The notes under the pieces: generated by a model
The model's database searches: none
What the model saw: only the letters and a program-made list of their open reading frames with translations
Told to the model about the DNA's origin: nothing
DNA from: Alkaliphilus transvaalensis ATCC 700919
GTDB lineage: Bacteria > Bacillota > Clostridia > Peptostreptococcales > Natronincolaceae
Length of the DNA stretch: 64,000 nt
Direction of reading: 5' to 3'
Assembly: GCF_000621485.1 (NCBI RefSeq)
Contig: NZ_JHYF01000003.1
Location: 248,001-312,000 of the forward strand
Part shown: positions 44,412 to 53,309 of the stretch, piece after piece
Layout: the number at the start of each line of letters is the position of its first letter
How positions within the stretch are numbered: the first letter of the stretch is position 1
Position numbers and translations under genes: made by a program

Positions 44412-45326
44412 ATGAATAAAGCTATGCTACAAAGTTTGTTTCTAGAATTTTTACCTGTAGAATCGGTATTAATAGACGAACCAATGAGAAAACATACTTC
44501 CTTTAAAATAGGTGGTCCAGCAGATTTTTTACTACTACCTAAAAAAATAGAAGACATTCAAAGGATTATACATATTTGTAAAGTAAATGATGCTCCCTAT
44601 TTTGTAATGGGGAATGGTAGTAATTTACTTGTTAGAGATAAGGGGATGAGATCCGTTGTTATTAAAATTGCTGATAATTTTAATGACGTAAAGATTGAAG
44701 GAACCAAAGTGATTGCTCGAGCTGGCGTACTATTATCAACTTTATCTAATAAGGTGTTGAGGGAAAGTCTAGCTGGTTTTGAATTTGCAAGTGGTATACC
44801 AGGAACTTTAGGTGGGGCTGTTACCATGAATGCAGGTGCCTACGGTGGAGAGATTAAAGATGTTTTGACCAGTTGTAAAGTGCTAGATGAAGAAGGTAAT
44901 GTTTTAGAATTTACAAATGAAGAACTTAAATTAGGCTATAGAACCAGTATCGTTCAAGAAAAAGGTTACGTTGTTTTAGAAGTAACGATAGATTTAAGAC
45001 AGGATGAGTACGATAAAATAAAGGAAAGAATTAATGAGCTAAATATTCAAAGAACCACCAAGCAACCCCTACATTTACCAAGCGCAGGAAGTGTATTTAA
45101 AAGACCTCCCGGTTACTTTGCTGGTAAGTTGATTCAAGATAGTGACCTAAAGGGAGTTAAAGTTGGGGGAGCCCAAGTATCAGAACTTCATAGTGGTTTT
45201 ATTGTTAATGTTGGCAATGCCACAGCAGCGGATGTTCTTAATTTAATTAAATTAATTCAAGAAGAAGTAATGAAAAACTTTGGTGTAGCATTGCATCCAG
45301 AAGTAAGAGTAATTGGTGAAGAATAA
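44412..45326 (+). CDS. murB: UDP-N-acetylenolpyruvoylglucosamine reductase MurB
   Basis: This enzyme reduces UDP-GlcNAc-enolpyruvate to UDP-MurNAc with FAD and NADPH in peptidoglycan synthesis. The 304 residues show the FAD-binding motif GNGSNLLVRD, PGTLGGAVTMNAGAYGGE (about 128-145), RTSIVQE and SAGSVFKRP (about 220). It is the short type II form common in Firmicutes. TAGGAG lies before the ATG. It leads the conserved murB-rapZ-yvcK string. Confidence 0.96.
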   Translation: MNKAMLQSLFLEFLPVESVLIDEPMRKHTSFKIGGPADFLLLPKKIEDIQRIIHICKVNDAPYFVMGNGSNLLVRDKGMRSVVIKIADNFNDVKIEGTKVIARAGVLLSTLSNKVLRESLAGFEFASGIPGTLGGAVTMNAGAYGGEIKDVLTSCKVLDEEGNVLEFTNEELKLGYRTSIVQEKGYVVLEVTIDLRQDEYDKIKERINELNIQRTTKQPLHLPSAGSVFKRPPGYFAGKLIQDSDLKGVKVGGAQVSELHSGFIVNVGNATAADVLNLIKLIQEEVMKNFGVALHPEVRVIGEE

Positions 45327-45356
45327 ATAAACTACACATAAGAGGAGTTTAGGCCT

Positions 45357-46229
45357 ATGCGTTTTGTTATTGTAACTGGATTATCAGGGGCGGGTAAAAG
45401 TCAGGCAGTAAAGCACCTAGAGGATTTTGGGTATTTTTGTGTAGATAATCTACCACCTAGCCTAATACCAAAATTTGTTGAGTTATGCCATCAAACTAAA
45501 GGCAAAATAGACAAAATTGCTCTAGTGGTGGACATTAGGGGAGGCTTGTTTTTTGATGATGTTTTTACAAGTCTTGATACAATGGAAGAGCTGGGCTATA
45601 AATGCGAAATTTTATATTTAGAAGCCAGTGATCAAGCCCTTGTAAAGCGATTTAAAGAAACCCGCAGAGCCCATCCATTATCCCTAGAGGGGTCAATTAT
45701 AGATGGGGTAATCAAGGAAAAGGAAAAACTTCAACAATTAAGAAAGATGGCTACCAATACTATTGACACAACTAAGCTAATCCCCTCTCAGTTAAAGGAA
45801 GTCTTAAGGAGTAGCTATCTAGAGGGGAAAGAGACCAATAATATGATGATCTCCATTATTACCTTCGGCTTTAAACATGGAGTTCCCTTAGATGCAGACC
45901 TTGTTTTTGATGTTCGCTTTCTTCCTAATCCCTATTACATTGAAGAATTAAGAGATTTTACTGGTGATGATCAAAGAGTAAGGGATTATGTTATGAATTC
46001 ATCTGTCAGTGTTGAGTTCACCGAGAAACTATATGACATGATGGACTTTTTAATTCCCCAGTATATAAAAGAAGGTAAAAACCAATTGGTTATCGCAATT
46101 GGTTGTACTGGTGGAAGACACCGTTCTGTTACAATCGCTAATCTATTATATCAAAGGATGAAGGAGAAGGGGTATCGTGTCATTACCAATCATCGTGATA
46201 GTACATTGGTAAAGGAAAGGAAAAGATAA
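45357..46229 (+). CDS. rapZ: RNase adaptor/nucleotide-binding protein RapZ (YvcJ)
   Basis: The 290-residue P-loop protein has Walker A GLSGAGKS (8-15), the DUF1-type C-terminal signature [13 protein letters not shown] (about 248-260) and a FGFKHG motif. The family binds GTP/ATP and, in proteobacteria, controls glmS mRNA decay. In Firmicutes (YvcJ) its role is less clear, with links to competence and cell-wall precursors. It is always near yvcK and whiA, as here. An AGGAG site lies before the ATG. Confidence 0.95.
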   Translation: MRFVIVTGLSGAGKSQAVKHLEDFGYFCVDNLPPSLIPKFVELCHQTKGKIDKIALVVDIRGGLFFDDVFTSLDTMEELGYKCEILYLEASDQALVKRFKETRRAHPLSLEGSIIDGVIKEKEKLQQLRKMATNTIDTTKLIPSQLKEVLRSSYLEGKETNNMMISIITFGFKHGVPLDADLVFDVRFLPNPYYIEELRDFTGDDQRVRDYVMNSSVSVEFTEKLYDMMDFLIPQYIKEGKNQLVIAIGCTGGRHRSVTIANLLYQRMKEKGYRVITNHRDSTLVKERKR

Positions 46230-46233
46230 ATAG

Positions 46234-47565
46234 ATGAAGATAGAAGATTGGCTCAAACCTGGTTTACAAATCAAAAGATGGCTTTTAATAGGTATAGCAG
46301 GAATCGTGCTACTTCTTATTTCCCTTTCATATTATATTAATCTTCTAAGGTTAAGCCTTCATGGTTGGTCAAGCCTGTTAGCAGGGGTTATGGGAGTTTT
46401 ATTGGTTATTTATGCCCTATATCGGGGAGTCGGATCATTATTAACCGTATGTCATTTTCAAAATAGTCTACAGGGGAAATTGGATCGTACAAAAATTAAT
46501 AAAATGTTTTATGACAAAAGGATTTTAAACAAGGGTCCTAAAATTGTGGTCATTGGTGGGGGAACAGGGCTTTCAGTACTTTTAAGAGGAATAAAGCTCT
46601 ATACATCAAATATTACTGCTATTGTTACAGTTGCCGACGATGGAGGTGGCTCTGGTAAGCTGAGAGAAGACTTAGGAATGTTACCGCCTGGAGATATAAG
46701 AAACTGTATCTTAGCTTTAGCAGAAATGGAACCAACAATGGAACAACTACTTCAATATCGTTTTCCAGAGGGAAGCTTAAAGGGACAAAGTTTTGGAAAC
46801 CTGCTTATTGCCTCAATGAATGGCATTAGTAATAATTTTGAAGAAGCCATAAAAAAAATTAGTGAAGTATTGGCGGTTACAGGAAATGTTTTGCCCGTAA
46901 CTTTAGAGAATATGACTCTTTATGCTAAGTTAGAAAACGGAACAATTGTTGAGGGAGAATCTAATATTCCCCAAAAAAGTATTGAAGAAAACAGTCCAAT
47001 TAAAAAGATTTCCATTAACCCTAAACATCCAAAGGCTGTAATTGAAGCATTAGAAGCTATTCAGCAAGCAGATGTAGTTGTCTTAGGGCCGGGAAGCCTA
47101 TATACCAGTATTATTCCCAATTTATTAATTAATGATATTAGAAAAAGTCTATTAGAGACGACAGCAGAAAAGGTTTATATACCAAATATCATGACCCAGC
47201 CGGGAGAGACGACTAACTATTCTGTACTAAATCACCTAGAAGCTATTTTTAATCATTTTCCAGAACTATCAATAGACCATATTTTTATAAATCAAGGGAC
47301 GATTCCACAGCCCATTAAAGAGAAGTACCGTTTTGAAGGTGCGGAGTTAATTTCTACCTCCCATGAAGAAATGGTAAAAATTAAGAAGCTAGGGATAAAT
47401 ATATTAGAAGCTAATTTAGTTGACATAAAAAAAGAATATGTTAGGCATGATGCAGAAAAGATTTCGAAAATGATTATGGAAAATGTATTAGAAAGTAAGT
47501 TCTCCCAAAAGGGAAATAAATTGTTTAAATTATTTAATTTAAAGTGGGATAAAAGCAAAAACTAA
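46234..47565 (+). CDS. yvcK: Gluconeogenesis factor YvcK
   Basis: The 443-residue CofD-like protein binds UDP-sugars and is required for growth on gluconeogenic carbon and for cell-wall shape in Firmicutes. Visible features: the phosphate/nucleotide loop VVIGGGTGLSVLL (near 101), TVADDGGGSGKLRE, PPGDIRNC and LGPGSLYTSI. Residues 1-65 contain two transmembrane segments, which B. subtilis YvcK lacks, so here it appears membrane-attached. The gene starts 4 bp after rapZ and has a terminator behind it. Confidence 0.94.
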   Translation: MKIEDWLKPGLQIKRWLLIGIAGIVLLLISLSYYINLLRLSLHGWSSLLAGVMGVLLVIYALYRGVGSLLTVCHFQNSLQGKLDRTKINKMFYDKRILNKGPKIVVIGGGTGLSVLLRGIKLYTSNITAIVTVADDGGGSGKLREDLGMLPPGDIRNCILALAEMEPTMEQLLQYRFPEGSLKGQSFGNLLIASMNGISNNFEEAIKKISEVLAVTGNVLPVTLENMTLYAKLENGTIVEGESNIPQKSIEENSPIKKISINPKHPKAVIEALEAIQQADVVVLGPGSLYTSIIPNLLINDIRKSLLETTAEKVYIPNIMTQPGETTNYSVLNHLEAIFNHFPELSIDHIFINQGTIPQPIKEKYRFEGAELISTSHEEMVKIKKLGINILEANLVDIKKEYVRHDAEKISKMIMENVLESKFSQKGNKLFKLFNLKWDKSKN

Positions 47566-47593
47566 TATGTAAATTGCATTACTACTATCTTTG

Positions 47594-47620
47594 GGTGGCC
47601 TTTGGGTCACCTTTATTTTT
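47594..47620 (+). terminator. Terminator of murB-rapZ-yvcK
   Basis: GGTGGCC and GGTCACC form a stem with one mismatch, followed by TTTATTTTTT. Confidence 0.75.
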
Positions 47621-47784
47621 TACTTGAGAAGACTAAGCGATTGTTTTTGATTTGAAGTATAAGCTTAGATAAGCAGATAGATAAGTAGGGATAAAGGAAA
47701 TTGATTAAGTTGATAAACTTATTAATAAAAAGAAGGAATAAAAATTCCTAGATCATCCAAAATAATTATTGGAGGTGTTTGAAA

Positions 47785-48279
47785 ATGAATATAACTTTAA
47801 CACAAAAAGAAAGATTCTTGTTGGAAGATCAAAAAAGTCATGAAGAGCTTTGTATTAAGAAGTATACCGATGCAGCTAATCAAGCTCAAGATCCCCAACT
47901 GAAACAGATTTTCCAAAATCATGCCCAAGCAGAGCAACAACACTTAAATACAGTTAATCAACTACTAAGTGGTACTATTCCCAACATGAATCAACAACAA
48001 GGTCAACAGGGGCAACAAAATCAACAGCAAAACCAACAAGGAAACCAGAGTGGAAATCAAGCTCAGGCAAGTGGTAGCTTTAACCAAAAAGACAAAGAAT
48101 TATGTCAAGACCTATTAACCACCGAAAAATATGTATCGGGTACATATGATACAACAATTTTTGAATTCACCAATACAGATGTACGACAACTATTAAATCA
48201 TATTCAAAAAGAAGAGCAGCAACATGGAGAAGATATCTTCCTATATATGCAAAGTACAGGAATGTATAAGCCACAATAG
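47785..48279 (+). CDS. Spore coat CotF-like, ferritin-like protein
   Basis: The 164-residue helical protein has two halves (LTQKERFLLEDQKSHEELCIKKY, LLTTEKYVSGTYDTTIFEF) separated by a Gln/Asn/Gly-rich low-complexity insert (about 70-102), as in CotF-family coat proteins. The second half with HIQKEEQQHGEDIFLYMQ and the Glu/His pattern suggests a ferritin-like helical bundle. The start MNITLTQ has GGAGGTG 7 bp before it; the in-frame TTG 6 bp upstream is less likely. Expression in sporulation is inferred. Confidence 0.82.
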   Translation: MNITLTQKERFLLEDQKSHEELCIKKYTDAANQAQDPQLKQIFQNHAQAEQQHLNTVNQLLSGTIPNMNQQQGQQGQQNQQQNQQGNQSGNQAQASGSFNQKDKELCQDLLTTEKYVSGTYDTTIFEFTNTDVRQLLNHIQKEEQQHGEDIFLYMQSTGMYKPQ

Positions 48280-48353
48280 GGATATTTTACTGCCAATTAT
48301 TTGAAAGTCTTTTGAGGGGAACCTTGAAGGACTTATTTTTTAAAATAATAATC

Positions 48354-48388
48354 AAAAGCCACCTGAAAGTATGACGGGTGGCTTTTTC
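48354..48388 (+). terminator. Terminator of the CotF-like gene
   Basis: AAAAGCCACC (48354-48363) pairs perfectly with GGTGGCTTTT (48377-48386), followed by Ts. Confidence 0.9.
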
Positions 48389-48536
48389 CATATCTAAAAA
48401 AAATTGAAATAAATCATAGAATATGTTAATTTATTAGTAATAGAAAATTATATTCAATATTTTCAAAATTAATAACCTAGACTTATAAAAATTGATATAA
48501 TATAGCAATAGAAGAAACAGCAAAGGAGTGGAAGGT

Positions 48537-48953
48537 GTGAGACGAGAAGTAAGTGCTGGCGGTGTAGTTGTATTTGGTAATGCTATTTTAATGCTTAAAA
48601 AATATAATGGCGATTGGGTACTCCCAAAGGGTAAAGTTGAAGAAGAAGAAGCATTAGAAGATACTGCAGTAAGGGAAGTTTTTGAAGAGGCCGGTGTTAA
48701 AGTTGAAGTAATCAATTATTTAGGCCAAATTGAATATACCTTTAAAAATACATGGCATGATAATAACAGAATTCACAAAACTGTCCATTGGTTCTTAATG
48801 CAATCAAAAAATATTGAATGTGTTCCTTTGAAAAAAGAGGGCTTTATCGAAGGTAAGTTCGTTCATATTAATCGTGCGGTAGACTTAGCCAAGTACCAAG
48901 ATGAAAAAGAAATTATTGAAAAAGCCATAAACTTCTTTTTTAAAAAAGATTAG
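48537..48953 (+). CDS. Nudix hydrolase
   Basis: The 138-residue Nudix protein starts with GTG (VRREVSAGG), preceded by AAAGGAG at 9 bp. The Nudix box GKVEEEEALEDTAVREVFEE with AGV is complete (GX5EX7REUXEEXGU). Such proteins hydrolyse nucleoside diphosphate derivatives; the substrate is not predictable, though the ADGPP/Ap4A type with an N-terminal AGGVV strand is common in clostridia. Monocistronic, upstream of whiA. Confidence 0.9.
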   Translation: MRREVSAGGVVVFGNAILMLKKYNGDWVLPKGKVEEEEALEDTAVREVFEEAGVKVEVINYLGQIEYTFKNTWHDNNRIHKTVHWFLMQSKNIECVPLKKEGFIEGKFVHINRAVDLAKYQDEKEIIEKAINFFFKKD

Positions 48954-49133
48954 CAAACCCATACACCTCCATAACCAATTTTTATAAAGATGCATCTAAC
49001 GGGCTACCTCATATATACTCTCTTGTTGTCACATATAAATTTAAAAAATTATTAATTGATTGTTACTGTCTGGGGAAAATAAATTATAATAGAAAAAAGA
49101 TATAGAAAAAAGATACTAGAAGGTTGTGATAAA

Positions 49134-50102
49134 ATGTCCTTTTCGTCAAAAACCAAAGGAGAATTGGCAAGATTATTCGCTGAAGACCAATGTTGCCAAT
49201 TAGCTGAACTATCAGCATTAATTCGAATGAGTGGAACATTACAATTGGCTGGTTTAAATAGATTAAATTTAAATATAATAACAGAAAATCCTTCCATTGC
49301 TAGAAAACTTTTTAGACTGATTAAGGATTTGTTTAGTATTCATACAGAAGTAATGGTACGACGAAATCCCCGTTTAAAGAAAAATAACCATTACCTTATA
49401 GGGATTACCCATCAGATGGGCAGTGATAGAATTTTAGAAAAGGTGGGAATCCTTAGACGAGAAGAAGATTCCTTTGATATCACCTATGATATCCCCGAAG
49501 ATATCATTAAAAGCCAATGCTGCAAGCGATCCTACCTAAGGGGAGCCTTTTTAGGTGGTGGATCAGTGAGTGACCCGGAAAAAACTTATCATTTAGAGTT
49601 TGTTACCAACAGCTTAGAGCATAGTGAAGTAGTTAAGAATTTAGTTAATGACTTTGACTTAAATGCCAAAATTATTCAAAGAAAAGGTAGCTTTGTGGTC
49701 TATTTAAAAGAAGGTGACCAAGTAGTAGACCTTTTAAATATTATCGGGGCCCATAGTGCCCTGTTAGATTTAGAAAATGTTCGTATTATGAAACAAATGA
49801 GAAATGACATCAATAGAATTGTAAATTGTGAAACAGCTAACTTAAGTAAGACAGTGAATGCTTCAATTAGACAAATTGAAAATATAGAATATATTAAGGC
49901 AACGGTAGGGCTTCATAAGCTTCCCAACAATTTAAGAGAAATAGCTGAAATAAGGCTAAATCATCAAGAAGCTAGTTTAAAAGAGCTAGGTCAAATGCTA
50001 AACCCTTCCATAGGTAAGTCGGGAGTTAACCATCGTTTAAGAAAGATTGAAGAGTTTGCACAAAAATTATTAGATCAAAATGAGGATCAACCACCCTGTT
50101 AA
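49134..50102 (+). CDS. whiA: Sporulation/cell-division regulator WhiA
   Basis: The 322-residue protein combines a LAGLIDADG homing-endonuclease-like N-terminal fold (FLGGGSVSDPEKTYHLEFVTN) with a C-terminal helix-turn-helix (ASLKELGQMLNPSIGKSGVNHRLRKIEE, about 280-310). In Firmicutes it is linked to chromosome segregation and cell division, and lies near yvcK and rapZ. Here a CotF-like and a Nudix gene intervene. AAGGTTG is the only ribosome-site-like sequence before its ATG. A terminator overlaps its stop codon. Confidence 0.95.
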   Translation: MSFSSKTKGELARLFAEDQCCQLAELSALIRMSGTLQLAGLNRLNLNIITENPSIARKLFRLIKDLFSIHTEVMVRRNPRLKKNNHYLIGITHQMGSDRILEKVGILRREEDSFDITYDIPEDIIKSQCCKRSYLRGAFLGGGSVSDPEKTYHLEFVTNSLEHSEVVKNLVNDFDLNAKIIQRKGSFVVYLKEGDQVVDLLNIIGAHSALLDLENVRIMKQMRNDINRIVNCETANLSKTVNASIRQIENIEYIKATVGLHKLPNNLREIAEIRLNHQEASLKELGQMLNPSIGKSGVNHRLRKIEEFAQKLLDQNEDQPPC

Positions 50103-50125
50103 GTTGCAGGGTGATTTATTTTTTT
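50092..50125 (+). terminator. Terminator of whiA
   Basis: CACCCTG (50092-50098) and CAGGGTG (50107-50113) form a stem that includes the whiA stop codon in the loop. ATTTATTTTTTT follows. Confidence 0.85.
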
Positions 50126-50228
50126 GTATTAATAGATAAAATAAGAGGGAAACAGAGGGTTTTGTCGAATATATTTCCAGTGGATTATTTTAACAACCAA
50201 AGGATTTTTAACAAAAGGAGGGGGATTA

Positions 50229-51287
50229 ATGATTAAACTACATATATCTTCTGTTAAACCAGGAATGCGTTTAGCGAAATCTCTCCATACGACAGAGGGG
50301 AGATTATTAATTGAAGCAGGAGTCCCTCTAAAGGAACAATATATCGAAAAGTTATCAAAGGTAGGGATTGAAGATGTCCAGGTGGACTGGAATCCAGCAA
50401 TAGACCGAGAACTTTATGATTGCTTTTTTTATAATACTAAAGAATATATGATTCAATTGGTGGAGGATGTCCTTCAGAGCAGTCAGTTTTCAGCCAAATT
50501 AGAGATAGAAAAGTTAAGGGAGTTGATAAGAAACCTTCTTGAAAATCTATCTAATAATAAGGGGACAATGGTATATCTAACTGATATCAGAAATATCGAC
50601 TCCTATACCTTTGGACATAGTATTAATGTTTGCATTTTTGCCTTAATGATGGGTAAGATATTAGATTTTAATTCAGAAGATTTAATTGATTTAGGAATTG
50701 GAGCCCTACTTCATGATGTAGGTAAAATCGTTATTTCTAAAGAAATCTTAAATAAACCGGGAAGGTTAGAACAGCATGAATTTGATGAGATAAAGAACCA
50801 CTCCCTATTAGGATATAAGTTGATTAGCGAGATAGAGGGAATATCAGAAGCATCTTGCTTAGTGGTAAAGCAACACCACGAAAGATATAATGGGACAGGT
50901 TATCCAGATGGGCTGAGGGGAGAAAATATTCATCTATTTTCTAGAATTGTGGCTATATGTGATGTTTACGATGCCCTTACTTCTAATCGTGTCTATAAAA
51001 AGAAGATCTCCCCCCATTTTGCTGTAGAGTATTTAATTTCTATGGGAAACCATGAGTTTGATTTTGAATTAGTTAAATGCTTCATTAAACATATAACTGT
51101 ATTTCCTGTTGGAACACTGGTAAAGTTTAATACTGGTGAATCTGCCGAAGTTGTAGCCAACAATGAAGGATACCCTACACGTCCATTGGTTAAAATGAAA
51201 TATGATGAGTATGGTAACCTAATAGAAGGTACTAGAATTTTAGATCTTACAAAGCACCTGTATATTAACATTGAAAAAGTAGTATAA
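50229..51287 (+). CDS. HD-GYP domain c-di-GMP phosphodiesterase
   Basis: The 352-residue protein has an HD-GYP domain at about 130-300. HDVGKI, HHERYNGTGYPDGL (the GYP loop is intact) and AICDVYDALTS supply the metal ligands; DLGIGALLHDVGK is the first HD box. The first 90 residues are an N-terminal helical/beta region (IKLHISSVKPGMRLAKSLHTT) of the DUF3391 type that often precedes HD-GYP. The product cleaves c-di-GMP to GMP. A PilZ receptor at 7967 may respond to it. AAGGAGGGGG precedes the ATG, and a terminator lies behind. Confidence 0.93.
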   Translation: MIKLHISSVKPGMRLAKSLHTTEGRLLIEAGVPLKEQYIEKLSKVGIEDVQVDWNPAIDRELYDCFFYNTKEYMIQLVEDVLQSSQFSAKLEIEKLRELIRNLLENLSNNKGTMVYLTDIRNIDSYTFGHSINVCIFALMMGKILDFNSEDLIDLGIGALLHDVGKIVISKEILNKPGRLEQHEFDEIKNHSLLGYKLISEIEGISEASCLVVKQHHERYNGTGYPDGLRGENIHLFSRIVAICDVYDALTSNRVYKKKISPHFAVEYLISMGNHEFDFELVKCFIKHITVFPVGTLVKFNTGESAEVVANNEGYPTRPLVKMKYDEYGNLIEGTRILDLTKHLYINIEKVV

Positions 51288-51300
51288 ATTAAGGGAATAG

Positions 51301-51346
51301 GAGCAATAGGGATTAATCTATATTTTAATCCCTATTGCTCTTTTTG
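51301..51346 (+). terminator. Terminator of the HD-GYP gene
   Basis: GAGCAATAGGGATTA (51301-51315) pairs with TAATCCCTATTGCTC (51326-51340), followed by TTTTTG. Confidence 0.92.
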
Positions 51347-51527
51347 TGTGATTTCAAGCTATCCAATAAAAAAAGAGGCGATAGAAAAAATAAAAATCTA
51401 AAAATTTTAACTAATTATAAAAAATAGACGATTTAGTGACGGTAGGTTTTATATAATTTTTTTAGAGGTGTAAAAAGGGTATTAAAACTAACAAATAATA
51501 TAAAAATACATAAGAACGTTAAGCAAA

Positions 51528-51541
51528 TGAAAACGTTTTAA
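51528..51541. promoter_or_regulatory. cre-like (CcpA) site upstream of fhs
   Basis: TGAAAACGTTTTAA fits the CcpA consensus TGWAARCGYTWNCA at most positions. HprK in this window supports carbon catabolite control. It lies 56 bp before the fhs start. Confidence 0.5.
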
Positions 51542-51596
51542 TTCCTGTCTATCATTAAACTTTAATTATAAAAAATCAAGAGAGGATGGTTTTATT

Positions 51597-53276
51597 ATGA
51601 CAAAGTACTTAAGCGATATCGAAATTGCCCAACAGGCAAAAATGCTTCCAATTACAGACATTGCAAAAGAATGGGGAATATTAGACGATGAACTAGAGTT
51701 ATACGGAAAGTATAAGGCGAAAATTTCATTAGATATTTTTGATCGTCTAAAGGATAAGCCCGACGGAAAGCTAGTATTAGTAACAGCTATCAACCCAACA
51801 CCAGCAGGTGAAGGTAAGTCAACAACTACAGTTGGTTTAGGGCAAGCACTAAATAAGATTGGTAAAAAAGCTGTAATCGCCCTTAGAGAGCCTTCCTTAG
51901 GTCCAGTATTTGGTGTAAAAGGTGGAGCCGCAGGTGGTGGACATGCTCAGGTAGTACCAATGGAAGATATTAACCTTCACTTTACAGGAGATATGCATGC
52001 GATTACAACTACCCACAACCTTCTTTCAGCAGCTATTGATAACCACATCCACCAAGGGAATGCATTAAATATTGACTTAAACTCAATCGTTTGGAAACGA
52101 GTTTTAGACATGAACGACCGTTCTTTAAGAGAAGTAATTGTTGCTTTAGGAGCTAAGTCAAATGGTGTAGCTAGACAAGATGGGTTTATGATTACAGTTG
52201 CATCTGAAGTTATGGCTGCATTATGTTTATCTAACAGCTTAATGGATTTAAAAGAAAGATTCGGTAGAATGATCGTTGCCTATAGTACTGAAGGAAATGC
52301 TATTACAGCAGCAGACCTAAATGTTCATGGAGCAATGGCAATGTTAATGAAGGATGCTATTAAACCTAACATCGTTCAAACATTAGAAAATACACCAGCA
52401 TTAATCCACGGTGGACCATTCGCAAATATTGCCCATGGTTGTAACACAATTATGGCAACTAAACTTGGCTTAAAGCTAGGTGACTACTTAGTAACAGAAG
52501 CTGGTTTCGGAGCAGATTTAGGAGCTGAGAAGTTCTTAGATATCAAGTGTAGATACGGAAACTTAAAGCCAGCGGCAGTTGTTATTGTAGCAACCATTCG
52601 TGCATTAAAGATGCATGGAGGAGTAGCTAAGGCAGACCTAGGTTCTGAAAATGTAGGAGCAGTTGAAAATGGTTTTGTTAATCTACAAAAACAAGTAGAA
52701 AACGTTAGAAAGTTTGGTTTACCAGTAATGGTATCTGTTAATAAATTTGTTAATGATACAGATGCAGAAGTTAATAAATTAATGGAATTATGTAAGGCAG
52801 CTAATGTAGAGGTTGCATTAAATGAAGTTTGGGCAAATGGTGGAGAAGGTGGAGCAGAAATGGCTCAACTGTTAGTAGATATCATTGAAAAATCAGAATC
52901 AAACTTCAAGCCAATCTACGAAGTAGAATCTACAATTGAAGAAAAAGTAAACACAATTGTTAAAGAAATCTACGGTGGAGATGGTGTAATCTTTACTGCA
53001 AGAGCTAAGAAAGAAATTAAGAAATTAGAAGAATTAGGCTTAGACAAATTACCAATTTGTATGGCTAAAACCCAATATTCATTATCAGATAACCCAGCAT
53101 TATTAGGAGCACCAAAGGGCTTTAAGGTAACAGTGAAAGAAGTTAGAGTATCGGCAGGAGCAGGCTTTATTGTTTGCTTAACTGGAGATATTATGACAAT
53201 GCCTGGTTTACCAAAGGTTCCAGCAGCAGAAAAAATGGATATTGATGCTGATGGCAACATCGTAGGGTTATTCTAA
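51597..53276 (+). CDS. fhs: Formate-tetrahydrofolate ligase
   Basis: This enzyme makes 10-formyl-THF from formate, THF and ATP. The reverse gives ATP in histidine and purine fermenters. The 559 residues have the P-loop motif [18 protein letters not shown] (about 63-80), [19 protein letters not shown] and the FTHFS C-terminal region [25 protein letters not shown] precedes the ATG. It stands directly before hutU and the formimino-THF genes, so formyl-THF made from formimino-THF would be cleaved by Fhs to formate and ATP. It is also the C1 link to the upstream formate dehydrogenase. Confidence 0.97.
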   Translation: MTKYLSDIEIAQQAKMLPITDIAKEWGILDDELELYGKYKAKISLDIFDRLKDKPDGKLVLVTAINPTPAGEGKSTTTVGLGQALNKIGKKAVIALREPSLGPVFGVKGGAAGGGHAQVVPMEDINLHFTGDMHAITTTHNLLSAAIDNHIHQGNALNIDLNSIVWKRVLDMNDRSLREVIVALGAKSNGVARQDGFMITVASEVMAALCLSNSLMDLKERFGRMIVAYSTEGNAITAADLNVHGAMAMLMKDAIKPNIVQTLENTPALIHGGPFANIAHGCNTIMATKLGLKLGDYLVTEAGFGADLGAEKFLDIKCRYGNLKPAAVVIVATIRALKMHGGVAKADLGSENVGAVENGFVNLQKQVENVRKFGLPVMVSVNKFVNDTDAEVNKLMELCKAANVEVALNEVWANGGEGGAEMAQLLVDIIEKSESNFKPIYEVESTIEEKVNTIVKEIYGGDGVIFTARAKKEIKKLEELGLDKLPICMAKTQYSLSDNPALLGAPKGFKVTVKEVRVSAGAGFIVCLTGDIMTMPGLPKVPAAEKMDIDADGNIVGLF

Positions 53277-53309
53277 AGACAAAAATCGATCTAAAAAGGG
53301 GAGTACATT

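Larger units (their letters stand above)
51288..51596. other. Intergenic region before fhs
   Basis: Besides the terminator at 51301-51346 and a cre-like site at 51528-51541, it is AT-rich with no ORF. A weak -10-like TATAAT lies near 51453. Confidence 0.5.
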
